This document shows, one piece after another, positions 54,406 through 64,000 of a DNA stretch of 64,000 nt. The notes under the pieces are model-generated. The model was not told where the DNA came from and ran no database searches. It saw nothing but the letters and a program-made list of their open reading frames with translations. The position numbers and the translations under genes are program-made. How positions within the stretch are numbered: position 1 is the stretch's first letter; each line of letters begins with the position of its first letter. The stretch comes from Erwinia sp. Its GTDB lineage: Bacteria; Pseudomonadota; Gammaproteobacteria; Enterobacterales; Enterobacteriaceae. The DNA lies in the NCBI GenBank assembly GCA_964016415.1, contig OZ024666.1:2399310-2463309 (forward strand), written 5' to 3'.

Positions 54406-55398
54406 GTGCTAAAAAAATACCTTTCTCTTTTGCTACTCATACTGATGCCAGTGTCTTCGTTTGCGGCATTGCCAGTACTCACGGTGTATACCTATGACTC
54501 CTTCACGGCCGACTGGGGTCCGGGGCCAAAGATCAAACAGGCTTTTGAAGCCCAATGTCAGTGCGAGTTAAAATTTGTTGCCCTGGAAGATGGTGTATCA
54601 CTGTTGAACCGGCTGCGCATTGAGGGAAAAAATAGCCGGGCAGATATCGTTCTCGGACTAGATAACAACTTACTCGATGCGGCACAGAAGACCGGCCTTT
54701 TTGTACCCTCCAGGGTGGATACGCAAAAGCTTTCCCTCCCCGAGGGCTGGCATAATGACACTTTTGTCCCTTACGACTACGGCTGGTTTGCTTTCGTTTA
54801 TGACAAAAATAAACTGGCTCATCCGCCAGGCAGTCTGCACGAACTGGTTGAAACCACTCAGCCTTTAAAAATCATCTACGAAGATCCTCGTACCAGCACA
54901 CCAGGACTTGGGTTATTACTCTGGATGCAAAAAGTGTTCGGTGCGGATAGCGATGCCGCATGGCAAAAACTGGCGAAAAAAACGGTCACGGTCACCAAAG
55001 GCTGGAGCGAAGCCTATGGGCTGTTTCTGAAAGGCGAAGCGGACATGGTACTGAGTTATACCACATCACCCGCTTATCATCTGATTGAAGAGAAGAAAGA
55101 TCAGTATGCCGCGGCCACTTTCAGTGAGGGGCACTATCTGCAGGTGGAAGTGGCAGCCCAACTGAAACACAGCCAGCAGCCTGAGCTGGCTCATCAGTTC
55201 ATGCAATTTATTCTCAGCCCGGCGTTCCAGGAAAAGATGCCAACCGGCAACTGGATGTATCCGGCAGTAAAAATGCCGCTGCCTGCGGGTTTTGAAACCC
55301 TGACTGTGCCGGAAAAAACGCTACAATACCGTGCTGAAGAGGTTGCCCGAGAGCGTCAGAATTGGACCCGGTCATGGCAACACGCCGTCAGCCAGTAA
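54406..55398 (+). CDS. thiB: Thiamine/TPP periplasmic binding protein ThiB
   Basis: Substrate-binding protein of the thiamine ABC importer (also called TbpA), 330 residues starting with GTG 54406 behind AAGGA. The signal peptide (LKKYLSLLLLILMPVSSFA) is followed by LPVLTVYTYDSFTADWGPGP, almost the same as E. coli. Other conserved parts are LVLGLDNNLLDA-like sequence, YEDPRTSTPGLG, SYTTSPAYHLIEE and the C-terminal MPTGNWMYPAVK. It overlaps thiP by 25 bases and is preceded by the TPP riboswitch. Confidence 0.95.
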   Translation: MLKKYLSLLLLILMPVSSFAALPVLTVYTYDSFTADWGPGPKIKQAFEAQCQCELKFVALEDGVSLLNRLRIEGKNSRADIVLGLDNNLLDAAQKTGLFVPSRVDTQKLSLPEGWHNDTFVPYDYGWFAFVYDKNKLAHPPGSLHELVETTQPLKIIYEDPRTSTPGLGLLLWMQKVFGADSDAAWQKLAKKTVTVTKGWSEAYGLFLKGEADMVLSYTTSPAYHLIEEKKDQYAAATFSEGHYLQVEVAAQLKHSQQPELAHQFMQFILSPAFQEKMPTGNWMYPAVKMPLPAGFETLTVPEKTLQYRAEEVARERQNWTRSWQHAVSQ

Positions 55399-56981
55399 TT
55401 CTCATTCGCCTGTTACCAGGCACGCTCTGTGCCCTGTTGCTGGTCAGCAGTGCGTTGCTGGCCATATTTATCCTGTGGTATTACGCACCTGCCGAGGATC
55501 ACTCAGGGCTCTGGGAAGAGAGTTGTTTATGGCACGTCGTTGGTTTTAGTTTCTGGCAGGCCTCACTGTCAACGCTGGTAGCAACACTTCCGGCTGTTCC
55601 ACTGGCGAGGGCCCTCTACCGACGTCGTTTCATTGGCAGAACATGGCTACTGAGACTTTGCGCCATGACACTGATCCTGCCTGTGCTGGTCGCGGTATTT
55701 GGCTTGCTGAGCATCTACGGCCAGCAAGGCTGGCTGGCACATCTCTGTCGCGCTGTCGGGCTGCCTTATACATTCTCGCCTTATGGTTTACAGGGGATTT
55801 TACTGGCGCATCTGTTTTTTAATTTGCCACTGGCCACCCGGCTGCTTTTACAGGCTCTGCAGCAAATTCCTGTAGAGCAACGTCAACTGGCCGCACAGCT
55901 CGGATTGAAGCGCTGGCAGCACTTTATTATTGTGGAATGGCCTTGGTTACGCCGTCAGCTTCTCAGCAGTTGCTCTCTTATTTTTATCCTCTGCTTTACC
56001 AGCTTTGCCACTGTACTGGCGCTGGGCGGAGGACCACAAGCCACCACGCTCGAACTGGCAATATTTCAGTCACTGAGTTTTGATTACGATCCGGCCCGTG
56101 CCGCACAGTTAGCGCTGCTACAGATGGGTTGCTGCCTCAGTCTGGTGGTACTCAGTCAATGGCTAAAACGTAGCTTTAAGAGCGGAGAGCGACGCCAGTT
56201 GGGGTGGGTTAACCCGCAGGATAGCCGCCGGGCAAAAGGGTGGGACATCCTGCTGATTTCTTTGTTATGCCTGCTGTTGCTCCCTCCGTTACTGGCTATT
56301 GTGTTCGATGGTATCAATCGCCATTTTCCTGTGTTGATGCAACAGACCACTCTCTGGCAGGCCATTGTCACCTCGCTCTGGATAGCTCTCAGCGCTGGTT
56401 TGCTGGCGTTGACGGTAACGATGATGTTGTTATGGAGTAGCCGCGAGCTGCAGTTGCGGGGACATCTTCCTGCGGCGCGACTGATAACACTGAGTGGCTC
56501 ATTGATCCTCGCGATGCCCGGTATTGTACTCGCCAGTGCCATTTTTTTGTTTTGCAGTGCGACACTTGGATTACCGGATAATCCTGCTTTACTGGTAATT
56601 ATCATTAATGCGTTAATGGCAGTGCCCTACGCAATGAAAGTGCTTGAAAGTCCGATGAATGACAGTGCAGAGCGCTTTGATCGCTTGTGCCTTTCTCTGG
56701 GAATTACCGGCTGGAAACGTTTGCGGCTGATCGAACTGCGCGCATTGCGTCAGCCTCTTTGTCAGGCACTGGCTTTTGCCTGTGTTTTATCCGTGGGAGA
56801 TTTTGGGGTTATCGCACTGTTTGGCAGTGAGAATTTCCAGACGCTGCCATTTTATCTTTATCAACAGATTGGTGCCTATCGTAGCGAAAATGGCGCAGTG
56901 ACCGCGCTACTTTTGCTGCTGCTCTGTTTGTTGTTATTAACTGTGATTGAAAAAATATCAGGTTCCCATGCTGACGCTTAA
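55374..56981 (+). CDS. thiP: Thiamine ABC transporter permease ThiP
   Basis: Fused double permease of about twelve membrane helices, 535 residues, starting [10 protein letters not shown] at ATG 55374 inside the thiB end. Both halves carry an EAA loop: [25 protein letters not shown] in the first and [27 protein letters not shown] in the second. [23 protein letters not shown] and [12 protein letters not shown] are conserved. It overlaps thiQ by 14 bases. Confidence 0.95.
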   Translation: MATRRQPVILIRLLPGTLCALLLVSSALLAIFILWYYAPAEDHSGLWEESCLWHVVGFSFWQASLSTLVATLPAVPLARALYRRRFIGRTWLLRLCAMTLILPVLVAVFGLLSIYGQQGWLAHLCRAVGLPYTFSPYGLQGILLAHLFFNLPLATRLLLQALQQIPVEQRQLAAQLGLKRWQHFIIVEWPWLRRQLLSSCSLIFILCFTSFATVLALGGGPQATTLELAIFQSLSFDYDPARAAQLALLQMGCCLSLVVLSQWLKRSFKSGERRQLGWVNPQDSRRAKGWDILLISLLCLLLLPPLLAIVFDGINRHFPVLMQQTTLWQAIVTSLWIALSAGLLALTVTMMLLWSSRELQLRGHLPAARLITLSGSLILAMPGIVLASAIFLFCSATLGLPDNPALLVIIINALMAVPYAMKVLESPMNDSAERFDRLCLSLGITGWKRLRLIELRALRQPLCQALAFACVLSVGDFGVIALFGSENFQTLPFYLYQQIGAYRSENGAVTALLLLLLCLLLLTVIEKISGSHADA

Positions 56982-57669
56982 TCATCTGACATTTTTGTAT
57001 GACACCACCCCCATGCGCTTCTCTTTTCATCTTCAGGCCGGAGAAAAAGTGGCGCTTCTCGGGCCAAGTGGTGCCGGAAAAAGTACGCTATTGAGCCTTA
57101 TCGCCGGCTTCCTGACCAGTGTTCAGGGGGAGCTGTTTATCCGTGGCGAAGATCATACACACACCCCTCCCGCTTCTCGTCCGGTTTCGATGCTGTTTCA
57201 GGATAATAATCTTTTCCCCCATCTGACCGTGGAGGAAAATCTTGCTCTGGGTATTCAGCCGAAACTAAAACTCAACAACGCGCAGCAGCAACGCATGATA
57301 GCAATTGCCGAAAGGGTTGAGATGACGCCATTCTTAACGCGCTACCCCGCGGAGCTCTCAGGCGGACAGCGTCAGCGTATTGCCCTGGCTCGTTGCCTGC
57401 TACGCCAGCAACCCTTGTTATTACTGGATGAACCTTTCTCCGCTCTCGACCCGGCCTTACGTTATGAAATGCTGCAATTAGTCGATCAGGTGTGTCAGGA
57501 GCAGCAGTTAACGTTATTGATGGTTTCTCACCAGCCAGAAGACGCTGCACAGATTGCCAGTCGCGCCTTACTGGTGGTTGACGGACAACTCCGCTGGGAT
57601 GGCAGCACCACAGACCTGTTACAAGGGGATGTCAGTGATGCCGCATTTCTCGGTGTTAACCGCCGATAA
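56968..57669 (+). CDS. thiQ: Thiamine ABC transporter ATPase ThiQ
   Basis: ATPase of the thiamine importer, 233 residues from ATG 56968 ([13 protein letters not shown]), chosen by homology over an upstream start. Walker A is [10 protein letters not shown]-loop [13 protein letters not shown], signature [15 protein letters not shown], Walker [14 protein letters not shown] and H-loop MVSHQPED. The 3' end overlaps that of convergent yabI by 14 bases. Confidence 0.95.
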   Translation: MLTLNHLTFLYDTTPMRFSFHLQAGEKVALLGPSGAGKSTLLSLIAGFLTSVQGELFIRGEDHTHTPPASRPVSMLFQDNNLFPHLTVEENLALGIQPKLKLNNAQQQRMIAIAERVEMTPFLTRYPAELSGGQRQRIALARCLLRQQPLLLLDEPFSALDPALRYEMLQLVDQVCQEQQLTLLMVSHQPEDAAQIASRALLVVDGQLRWDGSTTDLLQGDVSDAAFLGVNRR

Positions 57670-58423
57670 ACACCTGCCAAAGCAGTTGACGGAACAACGG
57701 CATCATCGGATGGTATTGAATTGCCAGCAGGCTGCTGACAGCCAAAAGTAACATCAACGGTGTCAGCCAGCGCAAACGAGATACTGGCAATCGGGGAGTG
57801 AGCCAGTCAACTTTTTTCTCGCCTCTCAGTGTACGCCAGAGGAGCCATCCCGCCAGCCATACCAGTAATGCTACGCTAAGCAGTAACCACTTAAACAGTC
57901 CGCTCTGTGCCTGTACTGGCACATCAATGGCTACCCCCGCCAGAATACCGGGTAACAGATAGACCGGGGGCCAAAACAGACAGCCAATCAGATTAGGCGG
58001 GAGAAATTTTCTCACCGGCAGTTCAAGCATACCGGCGACCAGCGGAATTAACGGCCGGGTTGGTCCAACAAAACGTCCGACAATGATAGTGAACATACTA
58101 TGCTGATGCAGGGCATGTTCTGTTTTAGCCATCAAATTTTGGTATTTTTTGACCAATGACCAGCGATGTAGTGGCCCTTTAAATTGCCGTCCGGTCAGAT
58201 AGGAGATCCAATCCCCTAACAGGCACCCGACTGCTGCTGCCGCCCAGGCCGGATATAACCCCACCTGACCACTACCTATCAACGCACCAAAGGAGGCCAT
58301 CAATACCGCTCCGGGGAGTAATAAGCCAACGAAAGCCAGTGATTCAAGAAAATCAATAATAGCAACAGCCAGCAACGACCAGGCCAATGATTGTGTGACG
58401 AGCTGTTCCAGCCAGAGATCCAT
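57656..58423 (-). CDS. yabI: DedA-family inner-membrane protein YabI
   Basis: A 255-residue DedA/SNARE-associated family protein with several membrane segments. Conserved features are [40 protein letters not shown], and [17 protein letters not shown] with the essential Arg of the family. DedA proteins act in membrane homeostasis, with recent evidence for undecaprenyl-phosphate or lipid flipping in some members; the role of YabI itself is not settled. In E. coli the ara genes lie between yabI and polB; they are absent here. Confidence 0.93.
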   Translation of the reverse strand: MDLWLEQLVTQSLAWSLLAVAIIDFLESLAFVGLLLPGAVLMASFGALIGSGQVGLYPAWAAAAVGCLLGDWISYLTGRQFKGPLHRWSLVKKYQNLMAKTEHALHQHSMFTIIVGRFVGPTRPLIPLVAGMLELPVRKFLPPNLIGCLFWPPVYLLPGILAGVAIDVPVQAQSGLFKWLLLSVALLVWLAGWLLWRTLRGEKKVDWLTPRLPVSRLRWLTPLMLLLAVSSLLAIQYHPMMPLFRQLLWQVFIGG

Positions 58424-58619
58424 AGCATTTTCGCCTCAGATTACAGGAGTGGCGATTGTCCAGAGCGTACCGCACACGGTCAAGGTGAGTTTTGTATAAA
58501 AACATAAAGTAATTTGTTTCTTTTTTGTGTGTCCGGGCTTATCCCTGTAAGATATTGTCGCTCATCGCACTCCCCGGTAGGATCAAGGGGCTGCACTGGT
58601 AATATCCAAAGGGGTAAAC

Positions 58620-58755
58620 ATGGCGATACCACATAATAAAGTCACCTTACTGGCGGAGATAGAGAAAAATTTCAGCGCATTATCACAACGCAGCGCAGCG
58701 TCTGGGCCGCTGGCTTAAAAGTGCTCCCATCAGCCAGCACAACGCGCGACGATAA
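58620..58755 (+). pseudogene. Internally deleted ClbS/DfsB-like remnant
   Basis: ATG 58620 behind a GGGG-rich ribosome site opens [20 protein letters not shown], which looks like the N-terminus of ClbS/DfsB four-helix proteins, and stops at 58716-58718. In the +1 frame from about 58675 to the stop at 58753 the sequence reads [17 protein letters not shown], resembling the C-terminus of the same family (xYxNAxxRLxxWxK). The middle ~120 residues are missing. I infer deletion of the centre of the gene with a frame change. The family includes the colibactin self-resistance protein ClbS. Confidence 0.6.
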
Positions 58756-58776
58756 AATTCAACATCCGCTTCTGCA

Positions 58777-58792
58777 CTGTATAAATAAACAT
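58777..58792 (+). promoter_or_regulatory. LexA box of polB
   Basis: CTGTATAAATAAACAT differs from the CTGT-N8-ACAG consensus at only the last base and lies 36 bases before the polB start. polB (dinA) is a known SOS gene in E. coli. Confidence 0.8.
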
Positions 58793-58828
58793 GATAAAAT
58801 GATCCCGGTCACTGACAAAGGAGTCACT

Positions 58829-61195
58829 GTGGAGCATGCACGTGCAGGTTTTATCCTCACACGCCACTGGCGTGATACGCCTGACGGTGTCGAGATATCA
58901 TTATGGCTGGCTACTGATCTCGGTGCCCGGCATGTTATTTTGCCACTGCAGGAAGCTGTTGCTTTTATTCCACAATCTTTTCGCACACAAACCATGCAGC
59001 TATTGCAAAACGAACGTCACTGCCGGTTGTCGGATTTACCGCTAAAAGATTTCCATCAACGCCCGGTATTTGCCCTCTACTGTCAGCAGTATCGTCAGTT
59101 ACAACGACTGGAAAAACGCCTGACAGAGCATCGTATCCCGGTCTATGAAGCGGATATTCGTCCCACTGAGCGATTTTTAATGGAGCGCTTTATCACAGCG
59201 TCAGTCTGGTTCAGTGGCGATATTGTCGGGGAATCAGTGAAAAATGCCCGACTGAAACCGCATCCGGACTATCGACCTGCACTCACCTGGGCCTCGCTGG
59301 ATATTGAAACTTCAAGACAAGGGGAGCTCTATTGCATTGGCATCGAAGGTTGTGGCAAACGCGATGTTTTTATGTTGAGTGCTGAACAACATCCGGCAGA
59401 AGCCACAGAGAGCGACTGCCAGCTGCACTACTCTGCGCATCGTAAACAGTTGATTGAATCTCTCAATCAGTGGATTGCAGAAAACAACCCGGATGTCATC
59501 ATCGGGTGGAATCTGGTGCAATTCGATTTGCGTGTTTTACAAAAACAAGCCGAACGCTACGGCGTTGCTCTTCTTCCTGGCCGACAGCACACGCCTCTCG
59601 AATGGCGTGAGCACGGATTCAAACCCGGTTATTTTTTTGCACAGGCCCCGGGACGTCTGATTATCGACGGTATTGAAGCGCTGAAATCAGCGTTCTGGAA
59701 TTTTGATTCTTTTTCTCTTGAACACGTCGCCCGGGAGCTGCTTGGCGAAGGCAAGGCCATTGATACGCCATGGGATCGTATGCAGGAGATTGACCGACAA
59801 TTCCATGAAGATAAGCCGGCGCTGGCACGGTATAACATCAAGGACTGTGAACTGGTCAGTCGTATATTTCATCATACTGCTATCATGCCTTTTTTAATGG
59901 AACGTGCCGCAGTCAACGGCCTGCCAGTTGATCGTCACGGTGGTTCCGTGGCCTCGTTTAACCACCTTTATTTACCGCGTATGCATCGCGCAGGCTTTGT
60001 GGCACCTAATCTCGGGGAGGTGCAGGTTGAGGCAAGCCCCGGGGGATACGTGATGGACTCACAGCCCGGATTGTATGATTCTGTGTTAGTACTGGATTAT
60101 AAAAGCCTCTATCCTTCTATCATCCGCACATTTCTGATTGATCCCGTTGGTCTGATAGAGGGCATGGCTCAACCGGATGCTGAAAATGCAGTCAGTGGCT
60201 ACCGGGAAGCCTGGTTTTCTCGCAACCATCACTGTTTGCCGGACATCATTACCACTATCTGGCAGGAGCGGGAGGCGGCAAAAAAAGAGCGTAATGCCCC
60301 CTTGTCGCAGGCGTTAAAAATTATCATGAACTCTTTTTACGGCGTGCTCGGAACACCTGCCTGCCGTTTTTTTGACCCACGTCTGGCCTCTTCCATCACG
60401 CTACGCGGTCATGAGATCATGCGTCTGACCCGTGAACGCATCGAGGCTGAAAGCTATACGGTTATCTACGGCGATACGGACTCGACGTTTGTCTGGCTGG
60501 GAAAAGCACATGATGAGGAGAGTGCCGCCATTATAGGTAACCAACTGGTAGAGAAAGTTAACATCTGGTGGAAAAACCAGCTTAAAGATAACTATCAACT
60601 GGAGAGTGCACTGGAGCTGGAGTATGAAACCCATTACAGTCGTTTCCTGATGCCAACCATTCGTGGTACTGAGCAGGGCAGTAAAAAACGCTATGCTGGC
60701 CTCGTGCGCAAGGGGGGAGAAGAAAAACTGGTGTTCAAGGGGTTGGAAACAGTGCGTACCGACTGGACTCCACTGGCACAGCATTTTCAGCAGACACTGT
60801 ACCGTAAAATCTTCACAGGCAAACCATACCAGGAATACCTGCAGCAGACTGTCAAACAGCTGCTCGACGGAGAACTTGACGATCAATTGATCTACACCAA
60901 ACGTCTGCGCCGGCCACTGAGTGACTACCAGCGTAATGTGCCACCGCATGTACGTGCGGCCCGAATGGCAGATGATTTCAATCAGCGTCAGAGCAGACCG
61001 CTGTTGTATCAACATGGCGGGCGCATTCGCTATGTAATGACCACTTCGGGACCGGAACCGCTTGAAACGCGCCGCAGTCCATTAGATTATGATCACTATC
61101 TCTCCCGTCAGCTGCAGCCGATCGCTGAGGGAATTTTGCCGTTTTTACAAGATGACTTCGACGCATTAATTACTGGTCAGCTGGGTCTTTTTTGA
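58829..61195 (+). CDS. polB: DNA polymerase II PolB
   Basis: SOS-induced family B polymerase with proofreading, 788 residues. The start is GTG 58829, five bases after AAAGGAG and matching the E. coli N-terminus ([12 protein letters not shown]); the frame open from 58721 crosses the LexA box and is rejected. The exonuclease site contains [14 protein letters not shown] and [14 protein letters not shown]; polymerase motif A is [14 protein letters not shown], motif [13 protein letters not shown], and motif C YGDTDSTF. The C-terminus ends GQLGLF, the beta-clamp-binding type of tail. Confidence 0.96.
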   Translation: MEHARAGFILTRHWRDTPDGVEISLWLATDLGARHVILPLQEAVAFIPQSFRTQTMQLLQNERHCRLSDLPLKDFHQRPVFALYCQQYRQLQRLEKRLTEHRIPVYEADIRPTERFLMERFITASVWFSGDIVGESVKNARLKPHPDYRPALTWASLDIETSRQGELYCIGIEGCGKRDVFMLSAEQHPAEATESDCQLHYSAHRKQLIESLNQWIAENNPDVIIGWNLVQFDLRVLQKQAERYGVALLPGRQHTPLEWREHGFKPGYFFAQAPGRLIIDGIEALKSAFWNFDSFSLEHVARELLGEGKAIDTPWDRMQEIDRQFHEDKPALARYNIKDCELVSRIFHHTAIMPFLMERAAVNGLPVDRHGGSVASFNHLYLPRMHRAGFVAPNLGEVQVEASPGGYVMDSQPGLYDSVLVLDYKSLYPSIIRTFLIDPVGLIEGMAQPDAENAVSGYREAWFSRNHHCLPDIITTIWQEREAAKKERNAPLSQALKIIMNSFYGVLGTPACRFFDPRLASSITLRGHEIMRLTRERIEAESYTVIYGDTDSTFVWLGKAHDEESAAIIGNQLVEKVNIWWKNQLKDNYQLESALELEYETHYSRFLMPTIRGTEQGSKKRYAGLVRKGGEEKLVFKGLETVRTDWTPLAQHFQQTLYRKIFTGKPYQEYLQQTVKQLLDGELDDQLIYTKRLRRPLSDYQRNVPPHVRAARMADDFNQRQSRPLLYQHGGRIRYVMTTSGPEPLETRRSPLDYDHYLSRQLQPIAEGILPFLQDDFDALITGQLGLF

Positions 61196-61336
61196 CAGGT
61201 GACGAAGCGCCTCCCTTCCAGTACCATAGCGCCCCTTGCCATCAACTAACTTCAACTAACTTTGTCCGTTGAACAGGGCTATTAATCATAGCAACTGCAA
61301 CGGGCGTGATTATTACAAGACGTGAGCCCACTATTT

Positions 61337-64000
61337 ATGCCTTTTACACTTGGTCAACGCTGGATCAGCGATACGGAAAGCGAACTCGGATTAGGAACAG
61401 TTATCGCGGTAGATAATCGCATGGTGACGCTCCTCTTTCCCGCAACTGGCGAAAACCGACTCTATGCCACCAGTGACTCGCCACTGACCCGCGTTATTTT
61501 TAACCCTGGCGATACTGTCACCAGCCACGAAGGCTGGCAGCTGGAGATTGAGCAGGTCAACCATGATAAAGGCCTGGTAAACTATGTGGGAACGCGCCTC
61601 GACAATCAGGAGTATCCTGTCACGCTGCGGGAAGTTCTGCTCGACAGTAGACTGGTTTTCAGTAAGCCTCAGGATCGCTTATTTGCCGGACAACTCGACC
61701 GGATGGATCGTTTTGCCCTGCGCTATCGGGCTCGCCATTACCATGCCGAACAATATCGCCTGCCTATCAGCGGGCTGCGTGGCATGCGCACTAACCTCAT
61801 TCCACACCAGTTACACATAGCTCACGATGTCGGCCAGCGCCATGCGCCGCGTGTCCTGCTGGCGGATGAAGTCGGATTAGGCAAAACCATTGAAGCCGGA
61901 ATGATTTTACACCAGCAATTGCTGGCTGGTCGTGCCGAGCGTGTACTGATTGTGCTACCAGAAACACTACAACATCAGTGGCTGGTCGAAATGTTACGCC
62001 GCTTCAATCTGCGCTTTTCTCTGTTTGATGATGAACGCTACCGTAATGCACAGCTCGACGCAACCAATGCGTTTGAGACAGAACAGTTAGTTATCTGTTC
62101 GCTCGATTTCGTCTGTAAAAGCAATGCTCGTCTGCAGGCCTTACAAGAGGCCAACTGGGATCTGTTAATCGTCGATGAAGCACATCATCTGGCCTGGGAG
62201 CAGGATGAACCCAGCAAGGAATATCAGGCGATTGAAAAACTGGCGACCGAGATCCCAGGGGTGCTTTTGCTAACCGCCACCCCGGAGCAACTTGGCCTTG
62301 AGAGCCATTTTGCCCGCCTGCGCCTGCTCGACCCTAATCGCTTTCACGATTTTGCGGCCTTTGTCGAAGAGCAAAAACATTTTCGCCCGGTAGTAGAAGC
62401 CGTGAATGGCCTGCTGGATGATGCTCCACTCTCATCGCAGGCCTGCTCACTGATAAGTGATCTGCTCCCGGATGAGAACAGCCAGGCTCTGTTACAGTCG
62501 ATCAACCTTGCCCACGACGATCAACATGCAGCCCGACAAACACTGATCCGTCAACTGATGGACCGCCATGGTACCAGTCGCGTCCTTTTCCGTAACACCC
62601 GCAGTGGTATTACAGGATTTCCGCAGCGCCATCTGAATGCTGTTGGACTACCGCTGCCTGCACAATACCAAACTGCCTTTAACGTCAATGCCCTGATGAA
62701 TGCCAATAAAGCCCCGGAAGTCCGGGCAAAAGCATTACTCTACCCTGAAAAAATTTACCAGGAAATTGAAGGTGATAGCGGAACATGGTGGGATTTTGAC
62801 CCCCGTGTAGCATGGCTGATGGGGTTTCTGACTCAGCACCGCACACAAAAAGTGCTGGTTATATGCGCTCAGGCGGCTACCGCACTGCAACTCGAACAGG
62901 TGCTGCGTGAACGTGAAGGCATTAAAGCGGCAGTATTCCATGAAGGTTTATCGATCATCGAGCGGGACCGTGCCGCAGCCTGGTTCGCTTCCGAGGAAGA
63001 AGGCGCACAGGTATTACTCTGTTCCGAAATTGGTTCTGAAGGACGCAACTTCCAGTTTGCCAGCCAGCTGGTGATGTTCGATCTGCCCTTCAACCCTGAT
63101 TTACTCGAACAGCGTATAGGTCGCCTTGACCGTATTGGTCAGCAAAACGATATCATGATCCACATTCCGTGGCTGGAAAAATCAGCGCAGTCAGTACTTT
63201 TCCGCTGGTATCATGAGGGGCTGGATGCTTTCGAGCACACCTGTCCTGGCGGCAGGGCTATCTACGATACCGTCCATCAGCAACTGATGAACTTTCTTAT
63301 CGCATTCGATAAGACCGAGGGTCTTGAGAGCTTTATTGCCGAATGCCGTCAACAGCATGATGCCATGAAAGCACAACTGGAACAGGGGCGTGATCGACTG
63401 CTGGAGCTCAACTCACAGGGCGGAGAGGCAGCACAAGAGCTTGCTGAGGCGATTGGCGCACAGGATAACGATATCGCCCTGATTAACTTCGCGTTTAATC
63501 TTTTTGATATCATCGGTATTAATCAGGAAGATCGCAGCGATAACCTGATGGTACTCACACCCGGTGACCACATGCTGGTGCCTGACTTCCCTAGTCTGCC
63601 AGAAGAAGGCTGCACCATCACATTTGATCGCCACCAGGCGCTTTCACGTGAAGATGCGCAATATGTTACCTGGGAACATCCCCTTATCCGCAATGGGTTA
63701 GATTTGATTCTTTCCGGTGATACCGGCAGTTGCGCTTTGTCGTTACTGAAAAATAAAGCGCTGCCGGTCGGTACCCTGTTAGTTGAATTGATCTATGTTG
63801 TTGAAGCGCAGGCACCGAAACATCTTCAGCTGACCCGCTTTTTACCCCCGACGCCGTTACGTCTGCTTATCGATAGTCAGGGAAATGATCTGGCCGCTAA
63901 AGTCGAGTTTGAAAGTTTCAACCGTCAGCTCAATGCCATTAACCGTCACAATGCCAATAAGCTGGTCAACGCATTACAGCAGGATGTTCATGCTATTTTG
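61337..64000 (+). CDS. rapA: RNA polymerase-associated ATPase RapA (HepA), 3' end outside window
   Basis: Swi2/Snf2 ATPase that rescues and recycles stalled RNA polymerase. ATG 61337 opens [22 protein letters not shown]; 888 codons are present without a stop, and about 80 more are expected from the E. coli length (968). The N-terminal Tudor-like domain is followed by motif [17 protein letters not shown], the DEAH box [10 protein letters not shown], motif [14 protein letters not shown], and motif [14 protein letters not shown]. It follows polB by 141 bases, as in E. coli. Confidence 0.95.
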   Translation, partial: MPFTLGQRWISDTESELGLGTVIAVDNRMVTLLFPATGENRLYATSDSPLTRVIFNPGDTVTSHEGWQLEIEQVNHDKGLVNYVGTRLDNQEYPVTLREVLLDSRLVFSKPQDRLFAGQLDRMDRFALRYRARHYHAEQYRLPISGLRGMRTNLIPHQLHIAHDVGQRHAPRVLLADEVGLGKTIEAGMILHQQLLAGRAERVLIVLPETLQHQWLVEMLRRFNLRFSLFDDERYRNAQLDATNAFETEQLVICSLDFVCKSNARLQALQEANWDLLIVDEAHHLAWEQDEPSKEYQAIEKLATEIPGVLLLTATPEQLGLESHFARLRLLDPNRFHDFAAFVEEQKHFRPVVEAVNGLLDDAPLSSQACSLISDLLPDENSQALLQSINLAHDDQHAARQTLIRQLMDRHGTSRVLFRNTRSGITGFPQRHLNAVGLPLPAQYQTAFNVNALMNANKAPEVRAKALLYPEKIYQEIEGDSGTWWDFDPRVAWLMGFLTQHRTQKVLVICAQAATALQLEQVLREREGIKAAVFHEGLSIIERDRAAAWFASEEEGAQVLLCSEIGSEGRNFQFASQLVMFDLPFNPDLLEQRIGRLDRIGQQNDIMIHIPWLEKSAQSVLFRWYHEGLDAFEHTCPGGRAIYDTVHQQLMNFLIAFDKTEGLESFIAECRQQHDAMKAQLEQGRDRLLELNSQGGEAAQELAEAIGAQDNDIALINFAFNLFDIIGINQEDRSDNLMVLTPGDHMLVPDFPSLPEEGCTITFDRHQALSREDAQYVTWEHPLIRNGLDLILSGDTGSCALSLLKNKALPVGTLLVELIYVVEAQAPKHLQLTRFLPPTPLRLLIDSQGNDLAAKVEFESFNRQLNAINRHNANKLVNALQQDVHAIL

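Noticed and set aside
60401-61015. 204-codon minus-strand frame opposite polB
   Set aside because: Antisense to polymerase motif C and following conserved sequence.

Overview
The window is a chromosomal segment of a gamma-proteobacterium of the order Enterobacterales. The gene order nadC-ppdD-hofB-hofC-guaC-coaE-zapD-yacG-mutT-secA-secM-lpxC, the complete dcw cluster, cra-ilvHI, leuLABCD, setA-sgrS-sgrR, thiBPQ-yabI, polB and rapA matches the first ~100 kb of the Escherichia coli map in inverted orientation. Sequence divergence from E. coli, a DUF721 gene beside secM, and the absence of leuO and araBAD at their usual places suggest Erwiniaceae (Erwinia/Pantoea/Tatumella-like). The genus is a guess.

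Layout. 1-4,781: the end of a diverged nadC and the type IV pilus genes ppdD, hofB and hofC; hofC is broken by a T-run frameshift and by a 1,245-bp IS3-family element with a 3-bp target duplication. 4,796-13,024: guaC, coaE-zapD-yacG, mutT, secM-secA, a DUF721 (DciA-like) gene and lpxC. 13,123-29,977: division and wall cluster on the minus strand, mraZ-rsmH-ftsL-ftsI-murE-murF-mraY-murD-ftsW-murG-murC-ddlB-ftsQ-ftsA-ftsZ, with the mra promoter and candidate MraZ boxes. 30,324-33,901: cra and ilvIH. 34,387-46,037: an accessory island where E. coli has leuO. 46,089-51,027: leu operon with promoter, leader peptide, attenuator and terminator. 51,046-54,226: setA, a recognisable SgrS small RNA and sgrR. 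54,266-57,669: TPP riboswitch and thiBPQ. 57,656-64,000: DedA-family yabI, a wrecked ClbS/DfsB-like gene, SOS-regulated polB, and rapA running off the end.

The island is the least ordinary part. A seven-gene minus-strand operon encodes a polar amino-acid ABC transporter (binding protein, permease, ATPase), an M20 deacylase-like protein, an enolase-superfamily (MLE-like) enzyme, an M24 hydrolase resembling the creatinase/ectoine hydrolase branch, and a DapA-superfamily aldolase/lyase. A divergent GntR-type regulator with two apparent winged-helix domains and a non-canonical SDR lie on the other side, and similar TGCAAAAAT-type motifs occur before both the operon and the SDR gene. Next to it are a stand-alone CTP-synthase-like glutamine amidotransferase with an N-terminal region I do not recognise, a divergent class I aminotransferase, and a DJ-1/PfpI protein. 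This looks like uptake and stepwise breakdown of an N-acylated or cyclised amino-acid derivative. Substrate and pathway are inference.

Several genes show decay: in-frame stop codons in the island's binding protein (TAG) and M20 gene (TAA), the doubly disrupted hofC, a frameshifted IS orfA, the internally deleted ClbS/DfsB remnant, and replaced active-site residues in nadC. Sequencing error cannot be excluded for the single-base lesions.
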